DNA from: an uncultured Hyphomicrobiales bacterium
Lineage (GTDB): Bacteria; Pseudomonadota; Alphaproteobacteria; Rhizobiales; Rhizobiaceae
DNA length: 64,000 nucleotides
Assembly (NCBI GenBank): GCA_943908365.1
Contig: CALTTH010000018.1
Coordinates: 1 to 64,000, forward strand
Reading direction: 5' to 3'
Shown piece by piece: positions 35,489-43,859 of this stretch (positions within the stretch are counted from its first letter, which is position 1; each line of letters begins with the position of its first letter). A program made the position numbers and the translations under genes. The notes under the pieces were generated by a model, which saw only the letters and a list, made by a program, of their open reading frames with translations, did not search any database and had not been told where the DNA came from.

Positions 35489-35945
35489 CGAGGCACTGTT
35501 CCTCGAACTCGGTGCAGTGAACCAGTACTGGCTTCACTACCGGCTGTTGAACGACTGGGGCTACACAAAGCTCGCCAAGAAAGAGCGCGCCGAATCGATC
35601 GAAGAGATGCAGCACGCTGACAAGATCATCGATCGCATCATTTTCCTCGAAGGCCATCCGAACCTCCAGACCGTTGCACCTTTGCGCATCGGCCAAAACG
35701 TCAAGGAAGTCTTGGAAGCCGATCTCGCCGGCGAATACGACGCCCGCACGGCCTACAAGAAGTCGCGCGACATCTGTCACGATGCTGGCGATTACGTCTC
35801 GATGAAGCTCTTCGAACAGCTGCTCATCGACGAAGAAGGCCACATCGACTTCCTCGAAACGCAGCTCGATCTTCTCAACAAGATCGGCGAAGCCAAGTAC
35901 GGCCAGCTCAATGCCGACTCGGCCGATTCTGCGGAATCCGAGTGA
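35454..35945 (+). CDS. bfr: Bacterioferritin
   Basis: Haem-containing 24-mer iron store with ferroxidase activity. With the TTG start at 35454 (AGGAG at 35441-35445) the protein begins MKGDKRVIEQLNEALFLELG. This places ferroxidase residues at E18, E51 and H54 and the haem ligand at M52, matching E. coli Bfr numbering exactly. This decides the start against the in-frame ATG at 35430, which has no ribosome site. The product is 163 aa including a short acidic tail. It overlaps bfd and is followed by a terminator. Confidence 0.94.
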   Translation: MKGDKRVIEQLNEALFLELGAVNQYWLHYRLLNDWGYTKLAKKERAESIEEMQHADKIIDRIIFLEGHPNLQTVAPLRIGQNVKEVLEADLAGEYDARTAYKKSRDICHDAGDYVSMKLFEQLLIDEEGHIDFLETQLDLLNKIGEAKYGQLNADSADSAESE

Positions 35946-35963
35946 TCCTTTGGCAATGAATTG

Positions 35964-35991
35964 AAAAAGGCGGCAGAGATGCCGCCTTTTT
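35964..35991. terminator. Terminator between bfr and rppH
   Basis: Stem AAAAAGGCGGCA/TGCCGCCTTTTT with a GAGA tetraloop; usable by both convergent genes. Confidence 0.9.
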
Positions 35992-36016
35992 TGTTGTTCC
36001 TACGGTTTTGTTGTTC

Positions 36017-36526
36017 TTACGGTGCCAGATGGCGGAATTGCTCGACCACCTGTTCATAGACCGATCGTTTGAAGGGGACGATCAGCTCTGGCAGGCTTTT
36101 CATCGGCTTCCAGTCCCAGGCGTCGAACTCCGCCTCGTTGCTGCCGGGCGGCGGGTTGATCTGGATTTCGCTCTCATCGCCATCAAAGCGGAAGGCAAAC
36201 CATTTCTGTGCCTGACCGCGATACTTGCCGCGTAGCCCGATGCCGATCAGCTGCGGCGGCAGATCGTAATGTATCCAGTCGCGCGCTTCGGCCAGCAGCG
36301 TGACCGTCTTCATGCCAGTTTCTTCGTAGAGTTCGCGAACAGCGGCAGCCAGCGGCGCCTCGCCCTCATCAATGCCACCTTGCGGCATCTGCCAGAGCTG
36401 CGGCGAGCCATCGAACTCGGAATTGCCTTGAGAAATACGGCGCCCGGCCCAGACGAGGCCCTTATCGTTTAGAACCATGATACCGGCGCAGGGGCGGTAG
36501 GGCAGATCGTCTGCTTTGATCGACAT
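36017..36526 (-). CDS. rppH: RNA pyrophosphohydrolase (Nudix)
   Basis: Removes pyrophosphate from 5'-triphosphate RNA and so starts mRNA decay; also known as an invasion-associated Nudix hydrolase (IalA) in Bartonella and Brucella. The 169-aa product has the full Nudix box G-x5-E-x7-REUxEExGU in GGIDEGEAPLAAAVRELYEETG, preceded by WQMPQGG. It is the last gene of the long minus-strand cell-envelope block, 36 bp after the deacetylase-like gene. Confidence 0.95.
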   Translation of the reverse strand: MSIKADDLPYRPCAGIMVLNDKGLVWAGRRISQGNSEFDGSPQLWQMPQGGIDEGEAPLAAAVRELYEETGMKTVTLLAEARDWIHYDLPPQLIGIGLRGKYRGQAQKWFAFRFDGDESEIQINPPPGSNEAEFDAWDWKPMKSLPELIVPFKRSVYEQVVEQFRHLAP

Positions 36527-36562
36527 TCTTGAACCTGGATGTTGATTGTTGGTGGAGCAGAC

Positions 36563-37807
36563 TTACTGTTTGCCGTCTTGCGAGACAAGCGCGGAAACGC
36601 CGACGATCTCGATACCGCGCGTCGCTGCTTCGACCGACCATTTTGAGATGGCGGCAACGCTCTCATCGAAGGCAGAGGCAACACCGATGGCGGAGCCGTT
36701 GCGGCGAGCAATCCGCTCCAGATCGTCCAGCTTGCGCAGGATGGCGGCGTCATTCACCTGATCGTCCAGTTGCAGATCGGCAAAGCCTATGGGCGCGGAA
36801 ACAGCCTTGGCGATGATGCCGGTGCGTGATTGCGCGGACGACCCGTCATCCAGAAACAACAGGCCACGCTGGCCGACATCGCGCAGCACCGGCTCAAGTG
36901 CCTTGTCATCGGCCATGAAGCGCGCGCCGAGATAGTTCATCACGCCGGTGTAATTGGTGATCTTGGCCATGGACCGGTGAAGCCGTTCCAGATTGATCTT
37001 GGCCGGATCGGAAACCAGCAGCGTGTCGGGACCTGGATCGGTGCCGGGATAGCCGAAGGGCTCGAAGGGAATCTGCAGCAGGATCTCATGGCCCTCACGA
37101 CGGCCCTCCTGCATCCAGCGCTGCAGGCTGTTGCCTGTTGCGGCAAATCCAAGGGTCACTTCCGGCGGAAGCTCTTTGATCGCCTTCTGCGTGCCCGTCT
37201 GACTAAGCCCCAGCCCACCGACCACGATGGCAATGCGGGTGCCGCGTGCCCCGGACCAGGGCCTGGCATATTGATCCATCGGCTTCAGGCCGTCGGCGCT
37301 GATAATGGGAAGCCTGCCGAAAGGGCTCTCCTCCAGCAATTCCTCATTCGGTCGCATCGCCATGCGCGGATCCTGGCCAACCGTCTGACCGGTCATCAGC
37401 ACAGGCGCGTTGTCAGTGCGGTCTTTGGGCGAAAAGACGGAGACGACATTGCCGTCCGACATGGTGTTGCGCTGGACATTGGCGCCGGAACGTCCGCTTT
37501 GCAGGTCGACGGCGCTATCCCCGTTTGTCGATGCTACCTGATCCTGCGGTGGTCCCGCTGGTCCGAGCGCCACATCCGGTGCGGTGGAGCTTTTCGCCAG
37601 ATTGCCTGGAGAGAGAGCCGTGTAGAGGGATAGCCCGGCCACACCAACGCCTGCAAGAACCGCAAACAGCGTCAACACAGAAAAGCGCCGGACGAACCCG
37701 ACGCTCTGTTTACGCTTCCGACCCATGAGCGGTTTACGCAGGTCTGATGACAATGGTGTTTCCGTGGCTGATGCGTGATTGACGTCTGACCGGACAGGGA
37801 AAGGCAC
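36563..37807 (-). CDS. Divergent polysaccharide deacetylase family protein
   Basis: A 414-aa protein with one N-terminal membrane anchor (FSVLTLFAVLAGVGVAGLSLYTAL, residues about 43-66), then a Pro/Asp-rich linker. The C-terminal domain is of the divergent polysaccharide deacetylase type (RIAIVVGGLGLSQTGTQKAIKELP...EILLQIPFEPFGYPGTDPGP). The family sits next to envC and ctpA in many Proteobacteria and is thought to act in envelope or cell-division processes; no activity is established. The start is GTG 37807 after AAGG; ATG 37726 lacks a ribosome site. It follows ctpA by 27 bp. Confidence 0.87.
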   Translation of the reverse strand: MPFPVRSDVNHASATETPLSSDLRKPLMGRKRKQSVGFVRRFSVLTLFAVLAGVGVAGLSLYTALSPGNLAKSSTAPDVALGPAGPPQDQVASTNGDSAVDLQSGRSGANVQRNTMSDGNVVSVFSPKDRTDNAPVLMTGQTVGQDPRMAMRPNEELLEESPFGRLPIISADGLKPMDQYARPWSGARGTRIAIVVGGLGLSQTGTQKAIKELPPEVTLGFAATGNSLQRWMQEGRREGHEILLQIPFEPFGYPGTDPGPDTLLVSDPAKINLERLHRSMAKITNYTGVMNYLGARFMADDKALEPVLRDVGQRGLLFLDDGSSAQSRTGIIAKAVSAPIGFADLQLDDQVNDAAILRKLDDLERIARRNGSAIGVASAFDESVAAISKWSVEAATRGIEIVGVSALVSQDGKQ

Positions 37808-37834
37808 CGGCCTTGGACCGATGCCTTTGATGTC

Positions 37835-39163
37835 TTACTGCTTGTTGACGACTGCCTTTTCCGGGTTTGGCGGGAAGGACGCGTCGGTCTTGGTGCCATG
37901 CAGCAGGTCCATCGCATAGTTCAGCTGGATATCGTCCTTGGCTTCCGGCGGAACGTAAGCTGCAGAACCCGAACCTTCCTCGGTCTCGCTCTGGCCCTGG
38001 ATGTGGCCGCGCAGGCTTGATTCACCTTCGGCGCGAACACGACCCTGAAGCTCCGGCGGCAGAGGCTGCTCCACCTTGATATCCGGCGTAATGCCGGTGC
38101 CCTGGATGGATTTACCGGACGGCGTGTAATAGAGCGCCGTCGTCAGGCGCAGAGCGCCGGTTTCGCCAAGCGGAATGATCGTCTGAACCGAACCCTTGCC
38201 GAAGGAGCGCGTGCCGACAACCGTCGCACGACGCAGATCCTGCAAGGCGCCTGCGACAATTTCGGACGCAGAGGCGGAGCCACCGTTGATCAGAACGATG
38301 ACGGGCTTGCCGTCGGTCAGGTCGCCAGCCGTGGCGTTGAACCTGCGGGTTTCGTCCGGATTACGGCCACGGGTGGAGACCACTTCGCCACGCTCAAGGA
38401 AGGCGTCTGACACGTTGATCGCCTGGTCGAGCAGACCGCCCGGGTTCAAGCGCAGATCGAGCACATAGCCCTTGAGCTTGTCGGCCGGAACGTCCTGCTT
38501 GATCTTCTTGATCGCCTTTTCGAGATCGTCATAGGTCTTCTCGGTAAAGGAGATGACGCGCAGATAACCGACATCGCCACCTTCGACGCGCGACTTGACC
38601 GCGCGGACCGCGATGATGTCACGCATGACGGTGATGTCGAGCGGCTTGTCGGCGCCCTGGCGGATGATGGTGAGCTTGATCGGCGTCTTGACGGCGCCGC
38701 GCATCTTCTCGACCGCGTCTTCCAGTTTCAGGCCGCGCACCGGCTGTCCGTCGATTTCGGAAATGAAGTCGCCAGCAAGAATACCGGCCTTGGCGGCAGG
38801 CGTATCGTCCATTGGCGAGATGACCTTGACCAGCTCGTTCTCCATCGTCACTTCGATGCCGAGACCGCCGAACTCACCCTTGGTCTGGGTGCGCATGTCA
38901 TTGGCATCTTCGGCATTCATGAAGCTCGAATGCGGATCGAGCGAACTCAACATGCCGTTGATGGCGTTTTCAACCAGCTTCTTGTCATCCGGCGGCGTTA
39001 CATATTGCGCACGTACCCTCTCGAAGACATCGCCGAAGATCGAGAGCTCCTTGTAGGTGGAAGGGCCCGCGGCCTGCGCCGGCAGGCTGGCAGAATAGAT
39101 AACGCTCATCGCTGTGGCACCCATGAGCCCACCGATGAGAAGAAGCGAAGCCTTACGAATCAT
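37835..39163 (-). CDS. ctpA: C-terminal processing protease CtpA (S41)
   Basis: Periplasmic serine protease that trims envelope proteins and peptidoglycan hydrolases. The product is 442 aa with a signal sequence (MIRKASLLLIGGLMGATAMS...AQA) and a PDZ domain around 85-170. The S41 core has the catalytic Ser in GGSASASEIVAGAL and Lys in GTRSFGKGSVQ. A Lys/Pro/Glu-rich tail ends the protein. I start at ATG 39163, preceded by GGAAGGG; the frame is open to 39283. Its first 11 bp overlap the envC-like stop, suggesting coupling. Confidence 0.95.
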   Translation of the reverse strand: MIRKASLLLIGGLMGATAMSVIYSASLPAQAAGPSTYKELSIFGDVFERVRAQYVTPPDDKKLVENAINGMLSSLDPHSSFMNAEDANDMRTQTKGEFGGLGIEVTMENELVKVISPMDDTPAAKAGILAGDFISEIDGQPVRGLKLEDAVEKMRGAVKTPIKLTIIRQGADKPLDITVMRDIIAVRAVKSRVEGGDVGYLRVISFTEKTYDDLEKAIKKIKQDVPADKLKGYVLDLRLNPGGLLDQAINVSDAFLERGEVVSTRGRNPDETRRFNATAGDLTDGKPVIVLINGGSASASEIVAGALQDLRRATVVGTRSFGKGSVQTIIPLGETGALRLTTALYYTPSGKSIQGTGITPDIKVEQPLPPELQGRVRAEGESSLRGHIQGQSETEEGSGSAAYVPPEAKDDIQLNYAMDLLHGTKTDASFPPNPEKAVVNKQ

Positions 39164-40619
39164 TACGCGCCCTTCCGGTATTTTTTGCGGACCACCAGGG
39201 TTGAGAATCAACCGGCACTCCGTCTTTTCTGAATTCAATGTAAAGCGTTGGCTTGTCAGTTTCCAGCGCCAAAGCCGCCGCACTCGCCACTCTTTTTACG
39301 CCCATGGAGGCAATCGGTTCACCGGAGAAAACGAACATGCCCTGCCGCGTTCTCACATTGTCCATGCCCGTCAGTACCAAATGATAACCGTCGCCAGCGT
39401 TGAGGATGATCATGCGGCCGTAGCTGCGAAATTCTCCAGCAAAAACCACAAAGCCATCGGCTGGCGCTGTTACCAGTGCTTCCGGGCCGGTCGCCACGAC
39501 GATTCCCTTGGAGAAATGGCCTGTTCCGTCGGCATCGCCGAAGCGTCTCAGCACATCTCCGGAAACCGGCATTGCCAGCTTACCCTTCAAGCTCGAAAAC
39601 GGATATGCTGGCGCAATGCGGTTTTTATCGGGCACCCCGGCCTCGGTTTGTGCTTCCAATTTGTCCCGCTCGGCAGGCGGAAGACGGGCGATCCGCTCCT
39701 CCTCCAGACGCGCCTTTTCCTTGGCCTCGCGCACCGAGGAAATCTCGTTTTCAAGCGACGAGACGAGGCCTTCCAGGCTGGTCGCCTTGCTTGCAAGTTC
39801 TTCTGATCGCTTGCGTTCTGCCTCAAGATCGGCGGTCGTCTGGCTGCTCTTCTTGTCGTTTTCGGCACGCAGAAGATCGAGCCGTTTTTCTTCTTCCAGG
39901 CTGGCCGTCATCATGCCGGTCAACTGCTCGCGCTCTGCAGCAATCGCCTGGCGCAGGTCAGTCAATTCTTTGAGAGCGGAGACAAGCTTGTCGGTCTCAG
40001 CGCGAATACCGGGAACGACGGCGCCGAGCAGAATCGCGCTTCTAACGGAGGCGAGCGCATCTTCGGGAGAGACGAGAAGGGCAGGTGGCGGGTTGCGGCC
40101 CATGCGCTGGAGCGCAGCCAGCACTTCCGCCAGGACACCGCGGCGTTCGCGAAGCGAGGCTTTCACATCGTCCTCGCGCACGCTCAATTTCGCCAGACGG
40201 TCTTCGCCATCGCTGATCTTGGCTTCCAGATCCTTGCGGCGCTGCGCCGAGGCGATCAGCTCTTCCTTGATCCGGGCCGTGTCCTGGTTCAGCGCTGCGA
40301 TGCTCTCTTCAAGCTGCCTCGCCTTGTCTTCCGACAGTCCAATGCTGTCCACCAGTTCCTGCAGATCCTGGCGGTTCTGGTCGCGGCGTGTTTCCAGTTC
40401 CTGCAATTCGCTCGGTGATTCTGCCGGTGGCGTGGTAGTGGTCGCGGTGGGTGCGGGATCCTGAGCTGAGGCGCGCGACATGGTCAAACACGCCAGTCCG
40501 ATGAAAAGCGCGACACTTGCCTTCAGCGCAAGCCGACCCGCTGGGGACACAAGCCGGAATATGTCGCGTGCTGGACCCATGATGTTGTCTTTTACCTGCT
40601 CGATAAGATTGGCGACCAT
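39153..40619 (-). CDS. EnvC-like murein hydrolase activator (degenerate LytM/M23 domain)
   Basis: Periplasmic protein of 488 aa: signal-anchor near residues 28-50, a long coiled coil (about 65-330), then a C-terminal LytM/M23 domain. The zinc ligands of active M23 peptidases are missing (GHFSKGIVVA instead of H-x-G-x-D, LYIEFRKDG instead of H-x-H), as in EnvC, so it probably activates amidases during division rather than cutting peptidoglycan itself. ATG 40619 is used; ATG 40580 (MGPARDIF) is possible. It is transcribed with rlmH upstream and ctpA downstream. Confidence 0.9.
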   Translation of the reverse strand: MVANLIEQVKDNIMGPARDIFRLVSPAGRLALKASVALFIGLACLTMSRASAQDPAPTATTTTPPAESPSELQELETRRDQNRQDLQELVDSIGLSEDKARQLEESIAALNQDTARIKEELIASAQRRKDLEAKISDGEDRLAKLSVREDDVKASLRERRGVLAEVLAALQRMGRNPPPALLVSPEDALASVRSAILLGAVVPGIRAETDKLVSALKELTDLRQAIAAEREQLTGMMTASLEEEKRLDLLRAENDKKSSQTTADLEAERKRSEELASKATSLEGLVSSLENEISSVREAKEKARLEEERIARLPPAERDKLEAQTEAGVPDKNRIAPAYPFSSLKGKLAMPVSGDVLRRFGDADGTGHFSKGIVVATGPEALVTAPADGFVVFAGEFRSYGRMIILNAGDGYHLVLTGMDNVRTRQGMFVFSGEPIASMGVKRVASAAALALETDKPTLYIEFRKDGVPVDSQPWWSAKNTGRARNDS

Positions 40620-40700
40620 ACGCTGCTTCGCCGCTTTGCGCCAATAGGTCTTGATGAAGGTGCGAGATAGACCTGCATTTGCGACGAAAGCGTGTCGGGT

Positions 40701-41183
40701 TCAGACCCGGTGGTATGGGTGGCCGGACAGGATGGTGACGGCGCGGTAAAGCTGTTCTGAAATCAGGAAGCGGACGATCTGGTGCGGCCAGGTCAGCTTG
40801 CCGAGGCAGAGCGTGGCGGTTGCCTTCTCGCTGAGCGAAGCGTCGAGCCCGTCTGCGCCGCCGATCGCAATCACCACGTCGCGCTTGCCATTGTCGCGCA
40901 TGGTGGCGAAAAGCTCGGCGAAAGCGGGGCTGTCCAGCGCCTTGCCGCGCTCGTCCAGGAGGATCAGTGCAGCGCCATCGGCGAGATGCTTTTCCAGCAT
41001 CGCCGCTTCTTCGCGTTTGCGCGTCTCGGGGTTGGAGGCGCGGCTTTCCTGCACCTCGATCATCTTGGCGAATTCCAGCCCAATCGCCGGACCGGCCTTG
41101 GCGAAGCGGTCCAGACAGCGAGACGCAAGCTCTTTCTCAGGGCCGGATTTCAGCCGTCCCACCGCAAAAATTGAAATCCGCAT
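40701..41183 (-). CDS. rlmH: 23S rRNA (pseudouridine1915-N3)-methyltransferase RlmH
   Basis: SPOUT-class methyltransferase that modifies helix 69 of 23S rRNA in assembled 70S ribosomes. At 160 aa it has the standard length. The SAM-binding knot includes LILLDERGKALDSPAFA and the signature IGGADGLD, then LCLGKLTWPHQIVRFLISEQLYRA and the C-terminal HPYHR. It lies between rsfS and the envC-like gene. The gap to rsfS (about 200 bp) contains a family B repeat, so it may have its own promoter. Confidence 0.96.
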   Translation of the reverse strand: MRISIFAVGRLKSGPEKELASRCLDRFAKAGPAIGLEFAKMIEVQESRASNPETRKREEAAMLEKHLADGAALILLDERGKALDSPAFAELFATMRDNGKRDVVIAIGGADGLDASLSEKATATLCLGKLTWPHQIVRFLISEQLYRAVTILSGHPYHRV

Positions 41184-41273
41184 TCACATATCAGCCTGTT
41201 CGCAACCCTGTCGGGTTGCGGCTTGTAGCAGAATTGGCTGCGGATTTCCATGCGACCGAGAAAGCCTTCGGCC

Positions 41274-41375
41274 TAAAGCGTGGCGCGATCTCTCAGATTC
41301 GCGCTTACGCTTTATTCCCTTGCTTCATCGCATGGCATTATCGCAAAACCGCTGCACACGTTTGCGCGGCATGCT
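41274..41375. repeat. Intergenic repeat, family B, copy 2 (inverted relative to copy 1)
   Basis: Read on the minus strand it runs AGCATGCCGCGCAAACG...GTGCAGCGGTTTTGCGATAA...GCGCGAATCTGAGAGATCG, collinear with 22581-22684 at high identity. It lies between rlmH and rsfS. Confidence 0.8.
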
Positions 41376-41386
41376 TTAACCCGCGA

Positions 41387-41893
41387 TCAATGCAGTGTTT
41401 CTTCCTCGATGTCCGGGGTCGCCCACATCTTTTCGATGTTGTAGAACGCCCGCACTTCAGGACGGAACACGTGGATGATGACATCGCCTGCGTCGATCAG
41501 CACCCAGTCGCCGGCCTCAAGGCCTTCGACACGCGCGCCGCCGAAACCCTCATCCTTCATATCGGTGATGAGATGTTCGCAGATCGCCGTCACATGCCTG
41601 TTCGACCGCCCGGACACGACCACCATGTAGTCTGCCAGCGCCGATTTTCCGGCAATGTTCAGGGAAACGATATCTTCTGCTTTGGAGTCCTCGACACTTG
41701 CAAGGACGGTTTCCAGGGCACGACGGGCGGCATCGACGCCACTCTCCTGGCCCTTCGGGATAGCGCTGTAAGCTCTTCCCTTAGCGTGTACTGTTGTCAG
41801 AGGTTTTCCTTTCCGAAATGACAAAACAGATACTGCGCGCCGCGATTCTCCGCGACACACAATAAAGGTGGCATCATTATAGTCACTTTTCAA
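41387..41893 (-). CDS. rsfS: Ribosome silencing factor RsfS
   Basis: Binds L14 and blocks subunit joining during starvation. The conserved core is ALETVLASVEDSKAEDIVSLNIAGKSALADYMVVVSGRSNRH...GDWVLIDAGDVIIHVF..VRAFYNIEKMW. The start is unclear. The frame is open to TTG 41893, but homology-like sequence begins about residue 50. No ATG exists before the core. A CTG at 41800, preceded by AAAGGA with a good spacer (reading LTTVHAKGRAYS), is a plausible non-standard start. nadD lies 31 bp upstream. Confidence 0.88.
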   Translation of the reverse strand: MKSDYNDATFIVCRGESRRAVSVLSFRKGKPLTTVHAKGRAYSAIPKGQESGVDAARRALETVLASVEDSKAEDIVSLNIAGKSALADYMVVVSGRSNRHVTAICEHLITDMKDEGFGGARVEGLEAGDWVLIDAGDVIIHVFRPEVRAFYNIEKMWATPDIEEETLH

Positions 41894-41924
41894 GATGGTG
41901 GGTCGAAGCGTCGGCGCTCATACT

Positions 41925-42560
41925 TCATTTATGGTCCGGGCTGTTGCCATTGCGCAAAGCCGTCGAGCTCAGCGTCGAGCGTGGACCGTGGATGAAGACC
42001 CAGGCAGGCGCCTGCTTCTTCCACAAGACACCGGCATCATCCTCATCAATGCGGGCATGGCTGAAAGCCTGCGCCATGGTGGACGAGAGATAGGCGAGCG
42101 TGGCACCCGGGCGGTCGATGACGGCAATCGGAAAAGTCTCGGCGATGAGCCGCCATTTTTGCCAGTGATGAAAGGTTCTGAGATTATCCGCCCCCATGAC
42201 CCAGATGAAATGCGCATGTGGGTTGCGCGCCTTCACCTTCGCCAGCGTATTGGCCGTATAGCTGACACCGAGAGTCTGCTCAAAGGCGGTGATCTTGATG
42301 CGTGGATCGGTGACGAGATCTTCGCAGGCGGCGATACGGTCGGCAAGCGGGGCCAGTTCTGTTCGGCTCTTCAACGGATTGCCAGGCGTCACCATCCACC
42401 AGAGTTGATCGAGCCCGAGGCGCCGCATGGCAATTTCCGCCACCAGCGCATGGCCGTCATGGGGCGGATTGAAAGACCCGCCGAACAGCCCGATCACCAT
42501 GCCGCGCTCCGTGTGCGGCATGGTCAGGTAACGTTGGTCGAGAGCCCGATCAGCCGCCAA
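41925..42560 (-). CDS. nadD: Nicotinate-nucleotide adenylyltransferase
   Basis: Converts nicotinate mononucleotide and ATP to deamido-NAD. It carries the nucleotidyltransferase signature GLFGGSFNPPHDGHALVAEIA and the C-terminal I-S-S-T-x-x-R-like motif (STLSSTALR). The start is uncertain: TTG 42560 gives 211 aa and follows proA by 3 bp; ATG 42521 (MPHTERGM) has no ribosome site; ATG 42500 (MVIGLFGG) has GGAG six bases upstream. I kept the longest because rhizobial homologues usually carry an MPH-like lead. It forms an operon with proB-proA. Confidence 0.92.
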   Translation of the reverse strand: MAADRALDQRYLTMPHTERGMVIGLFGGSFNPPHDGHALVAEIAMRRLGLDQLWWMVTPGNPLKSRTELAPLADRIAACEDLVTDPRIKITAFEQTLGVSYTANTLAKVKARNPHAHFIWVMGADNLRTFHHWQKWRLIAETFPIAVIDRPGATLAYLSSTMAQAFSHARIDEDDAGVLWKKQAPAWVFIHGPRSTLSSTALRNGNSPDHK

Positions 42561-42563
42561 ATA

Positions 42564-43859
42564 TCAAATCCGCGTCTGGCCGGTGCCATGCACGCGGTAC
42601 TTGAACGAGGTCAGTTGTTCGACGCCGACCGGACCGCGCGCATGCATCTTGCCAGTGGCAATACCGATTTCCGCCCCCATGCCGAACTCGCCGCCATCGG
42701 CAAATTGCGTCGAGGCATTGTGCAGCAGAATGGCGCTATCGATCTCGTTGAAGAAGCGCGCAACGACCTCCGGATCTTCCGCAATCACCGCTTCGGTGTG
42801 GTTGGAGGAATAGGTGCCGATATGCTCGATTGCGCCATCGATACCGTCCACCAGGGCCACCGAGATAATGGCATCGAGATATTCAGTGCGCCAGTCTTCC
42901 TCGGTTGCTGGCTTCACATCTGCCACGGTCTTTTGCACCTCATCCGAGCCGCGCACTTCGCAGCCCGCGTCCAGCAAAATTTTCACCAAGGGCTCAAGGT
43001 GGGTCGCAGCAACTGCGCGATCCACCAGCAGGGTTTCGGCAGAGCCGCAAATGCCGGTGCGGCGCATCTTGGCGTTCAGCACGATCTTTTTCGCCATGTC
43101 GAGGTCGGCGGATTTGTCGACATAGACGTGGCAGATGCCTTCCAGGTGCGCAAAGACAGGCACGCGGGCTTCCGTCTGCACACGCCCAACCAGGCTTTTT
43201 CCGCCACGCGGCACGATGACATCCACAGTGCCGCCAAGCCCGCCGAGCAGCAGGCCCACAGCGGCGCGATCGGTGACCGGCACGAGTTGGATCGCATGCT
43301 CTGGAAGCCCTGCAATCTTCAAACCTTCCACCAGGCAGGCATGGATAGCGCGAGATGAATATTGAGAATCCGAGCCGCCCCGAAGGATCACCGCATTGCC
43401 AGCCTTGAGGCAAAGCGCACCGGCATCCGCCGTTACATTCGGACGGCTTTCATAGATCACGCCGATGACGCCAAGTGGTGTGCGTACCCGCTCGATCTTC
43501 AGGCCGTTCGGACGATCCCAGGCGGCAATCACCTCACCGACGGGATCGGCGAGATCGGCGATTGCCCGGATGCCTTCGGAAATGCTGGAAATCCGAGAAG
43601 GGTCGAGCTTCAGACGATCAATGAAGGAGCCCGTGACGCCTGCCTGTTCGGCAGCGGCGACATCCTTTTTGTTGGCGTCGAGAATACGGTCCACCGACGC
43701 ATCGATGGCCGATGCCATGGCGAGAAGCGCGCGGTTCTTCTGAGCGGTCGAAGCGATCGACAACGGTCGTGAAGCAGCTTTCGCCTGAGCGCCGATATTC
43801 ATCATCAGCGCATCGACAGACTGGCTTTGCTTCACGGCCTGGTCAGGCATCGACTTCAT
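42564..43859 (-). CDS. proA: Gamma-glutamyl phosphate reductase
   Basis: Second enzyme of proline synthesis, reducing gamma-glutamyl phosphate to glutamate semialdehyde with NADPH. The 431-aa product belongs to the aldehyde dehydrogenase superfamily. The catalytic Cys lies in RRTGICGSAETLLVD; other family motifs include VIYESRPNVTADAGALCLKAGNAVILRGG and the C-terminal FKYRVHGTGQTR. Its start overlaps proB by 17 bp, so ProB and ProA are probably translated together, fitting transfer of the unstable intermediate. Confidence 0.96.
   Translation of the reverse strand: MKSMPDQAVKQSQSVDALMMNIGAQAKAASRPLSIASTAQKNRALLAMASAIDASVDRILDANKKDVAAAEQAGVTGSFIDRLKLDPSRISSISEGIRAIADLADPVGEVIAAWDRPNGLKIERVRTPLGVIGVIYESRPNVTADAGALCLKAGNAVILRGGSDSQYSSRAIHACLVEGLKIAGLPEHAIQLVPVTDRAAVGLLLGGLGGTVDVIVPRGGKSLVGRVQTEARVPVFAHLEGICHVYVDKSADLDMAKKIVLNAKMRRTGICGSAETLLVDRAVAATHLEPLVKILLDAGCEVRGSDEVQKTVADVKPATEEDWRTEYLDAIISVALVDGIDGAIEHIGTYSSNHTEAVIAEDPEVVARFFNEIDSAILLHNASTQFADGGEFGMGAEIGIATGKMHARGPVGVEQLTSFKYRVHGTGQTRI

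Noticed and set aside
41895..43358. 487-codon plus frame opposite nadD and proA
   Set aside because: Lies across two well-supported minus-strand genes and shows no domain.
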